Positions 5,580-6,518 of a stretch of DNA of 6,518 bases are shown one piece after another. The position numbers and the translations under genes are program-made. The notes beneath the pieces were generated by a model, which saw nothing but the letters and a program-made list of their open reading frames with translations, did not search any database and was not told where the DNA came from. The first letter of the stretch is position 1; the number at the start of each line of letters is the position of its first letter. The DNA is from Chitinophagaceae bacterium. GTDB lineage: Bacteria > Bacteroidota > Bacteroidia > Chitinophagales > Chitinophagaceae. Location: assembly GCA_003136915.1 (NCBI GenBank), contig PLEB01000154.1:1-6518 (forward strand), in the 5' to 3' direction.

Positions 5580-5608
5580 GCTTTTTTGGAAGCCCGGACC
5601 GTTTCCTT

Positions 5609-5644
5609 AAATGGGTCAATCCAATTTCTGCCCATTTCATTGGG
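5609..5644. repeat. Overlapping alternative hairpins between clpP2 and clpX
   Basis: AAATGGG (5609-5615) can pair with CCCATTT (5631-5637) as a 7-bp stem with a 15-base loop. The alternative is CCAAT (5621-5625) with ATTGG (5639-5643). The two are mutually exclusive and the second overlaps the -33 TTG. No T-run follows, so this is not an obvious terminator. It may be chance in a short AT-rich gap. Confidence 0.35.
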
Positions 5645-5671
5645 AATTAGCGCATAAGTTGACTAAATTTA
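5640..5671 (+). promoter_or_regulatory. Candidate clpX promoter
   Basis: TTG (5640-5642), 21 bases, then TAAATTTA (5664-5671), one base off TAnnTTTG. The spacing equals that of the small secreted gene's promoter in this window. The implied start site is about 5676-5678, some 13-15 bases before the clpX ATG. It lies in the 111-bp gap after the second clpP and suggests that clpX can be transcribed independently. Confidence 0.45.
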
Positions 5672-5690
5672 CCATATTATTTAAACAGAG

Positions 5691-6518
5691 ATGGCTAAAA
5701 ATACCCTTCATTGTTCTTTCTGTGGCCGCAGCCGCGACGAGGTGAAGATCCTGATTGCGGGCCAGGAAGGGCATATTTGTGAAAACTGTGTAGAGCATGC
5801 CCAGGAAATTATCCAGCAGGAATTGATCGTAAGAGAGGATGCAACACCCAATTCACAGTTCAAACTCACGGTTAAAAAGCCGGTGGAGATCAAGCGGTTT
5901 TTGGATGAATATGTAATCGGACAGGATGACGCAAAGAAAGTGCTGGCCGTGGCAGTATACAATCACTACAAGCGCCTCCAGCAGAAAGTACAAGACAATG
6001 AGGTGGAGATTGAAAAAAGCAATATCATCATGGTCGGTGAAACCGGAACGGGTAAAACCTTGCTGGCAAAGACCATCGCAAAATTGCTCAATGTTCCTTT
6101 TGCCATTGTGGATGCGACTGTGTTCACGGAAGCAGGTTATGTCGGCGAAGATGTTGAGAGTATTCTTACCCGTCTGCTACAGGTTTGCAACTATGATGTG
6201 GTCAATGCGGAAAGAGGAATCGTTTACATAGATGAAATAGATAAGATCGCGCGCAAGGGCGACAATCCTTCCATTACGCGTGATGTGAGCGGTGAAGGCG
6301 TTCAGCAGGGTTTGCTAAAACTGCTTGAAGGAACCGACGTGCTGGTACCTCCGCAGGGTGGGAGAAAACATCCTGAACAGAAACTCATTAAGATCAATAC
6401 GCAGAATATATTATTCATTTGTGGAGGTGCTTTTGATGGCGTAGATAAGATCATCGCCAGAAGGATCAATACCAACTCGATTGGATTTAATGTCAATAAG
6501 GAACTGCAGGATTTTACC
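5691..6518 (+). CDS. clpX: ClpX, ATP-dependent unfoldase of the Clp protease (3' end cut by window)
   Basis: 276 codons are present and the frame is open at the window edge; the family is about 400-425 residues. ClpX is a hexameric AAA+ unfoldase that recognises tagged proteins and threads them into ClpP. Visible parts are the N-terminal zinc-binding domain with C8-x2-C11 and C30-x2-C33; [14 protein letters not shown] (70-83); Walker A GETGTGKT (116-123); pore-1 loop GYVGED (149-154); Walker [10 protein letters not shown] (177-185) with D181 and E182; [15 protein letters not shown] (200-214); and the RKH pore loop (225-227). The IGF-type ClpP-docking loop and sensor 2 lie beyond the window. 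The ATG at 5691 is chosen because it places the zinc finger at the usual distance from the N-terminus. The gene follows the two clpP genes by 111 bp, on the same strand. Confidence 0.98.
   Translation, partial: MAKNTLHCSFCGRSRDEVKILIAGQEGHICENCVEHAQEIIQQELIVREDATPNSQFKLTVKKPVEIKRFLDEYVIGQDDAKKVLAVAVYNHYKRLQQKVQDNEVEIEKSNIIMVGETGTGKTLLAKTIAKLLNVPFAIVDATVFTEAGYVGEDVESILTRLLQVCNYDVVNAERGIVYIDEIDKIARKGDNPSITRDVSGEGVQQGLLKLLEGTDVLVPPQGGRKHPEQKLIKINTQNILFICGGAFDGVDKIIARRINTNSIGFNVNKELQDFT

Noticed and set aside
5582..5587. T-run directly after the second clpP stop as a terminator
   Set aside because: No hairpin precedes it.

Overview
The window looks like chromosomal DNA from a member of the Bacteroidota, most likely near the Chitinophagaceae. 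This is inferred from the gene order tig - clpP - clpP - clpX, from the wording of the Clp proteins (a ClpP1 N-terminus with EFEKYAVKH and IIEERPMNVAVMDV, and a ClpX Walker A of GETGTGKT), from start codons preceded by A-rich stretches rather than Shine-Dalgarno sites, and from matches to the Bacteroidota promoter form TTG / TAnnTTTG. No database search was possible, so the taxon is an inference.

Layout. Positions 1-183 hold no gene but carry an 88-base palindromic element: two 31-bp arms of GTTGATG-type heptads in inverted orientation, exactly concentric with a perfect 12-bp palindrome. A tRNA-Leu(UAG) follows (184-265) with a strong terminator hairpin. Only 20 bases later begins a 541-residue secreted protein (320-1945, +) that looks like an alpha/alpha-toroid carbohydrate-active protein of unknown specificity. 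It converges on a 100-residue secreted cysteine-containing protein (2025-2327, -), whose terminator T-tract overlaps the stop codon of the larger gene. The small gene and tig diverge from a 237-bp region holding one -7 match on each strand.

The right two thirds is a protein quality-control cluster on the + strand: trigger factor (tig, 2565-4049), two tandem and different ClpP proteases (4229-4921 and 4941-5579), and the first 276 codons of clpX (5691 to the window end). Trigger factor folds nascent chains at the ribosome exit. ClpX unfolds substrates and feeds them into ClpP. The two ClpP subunits are 19 bp apart, both keep a full Ser-His-Asp triad, and may form a mixed ClpP1/ClpP2 particle.

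The main oddities are the concentric heptad palindrome, a 43-residue His-rich tail on trigger factor (17 His) whose His/Glu character continues in frame for 22 codons past the TGA stop, the ClpP pair, and a near-leaderless promoter arrangement for the small secreted protein. No CRISPR array, insertion sequence or prophage gene was seen.
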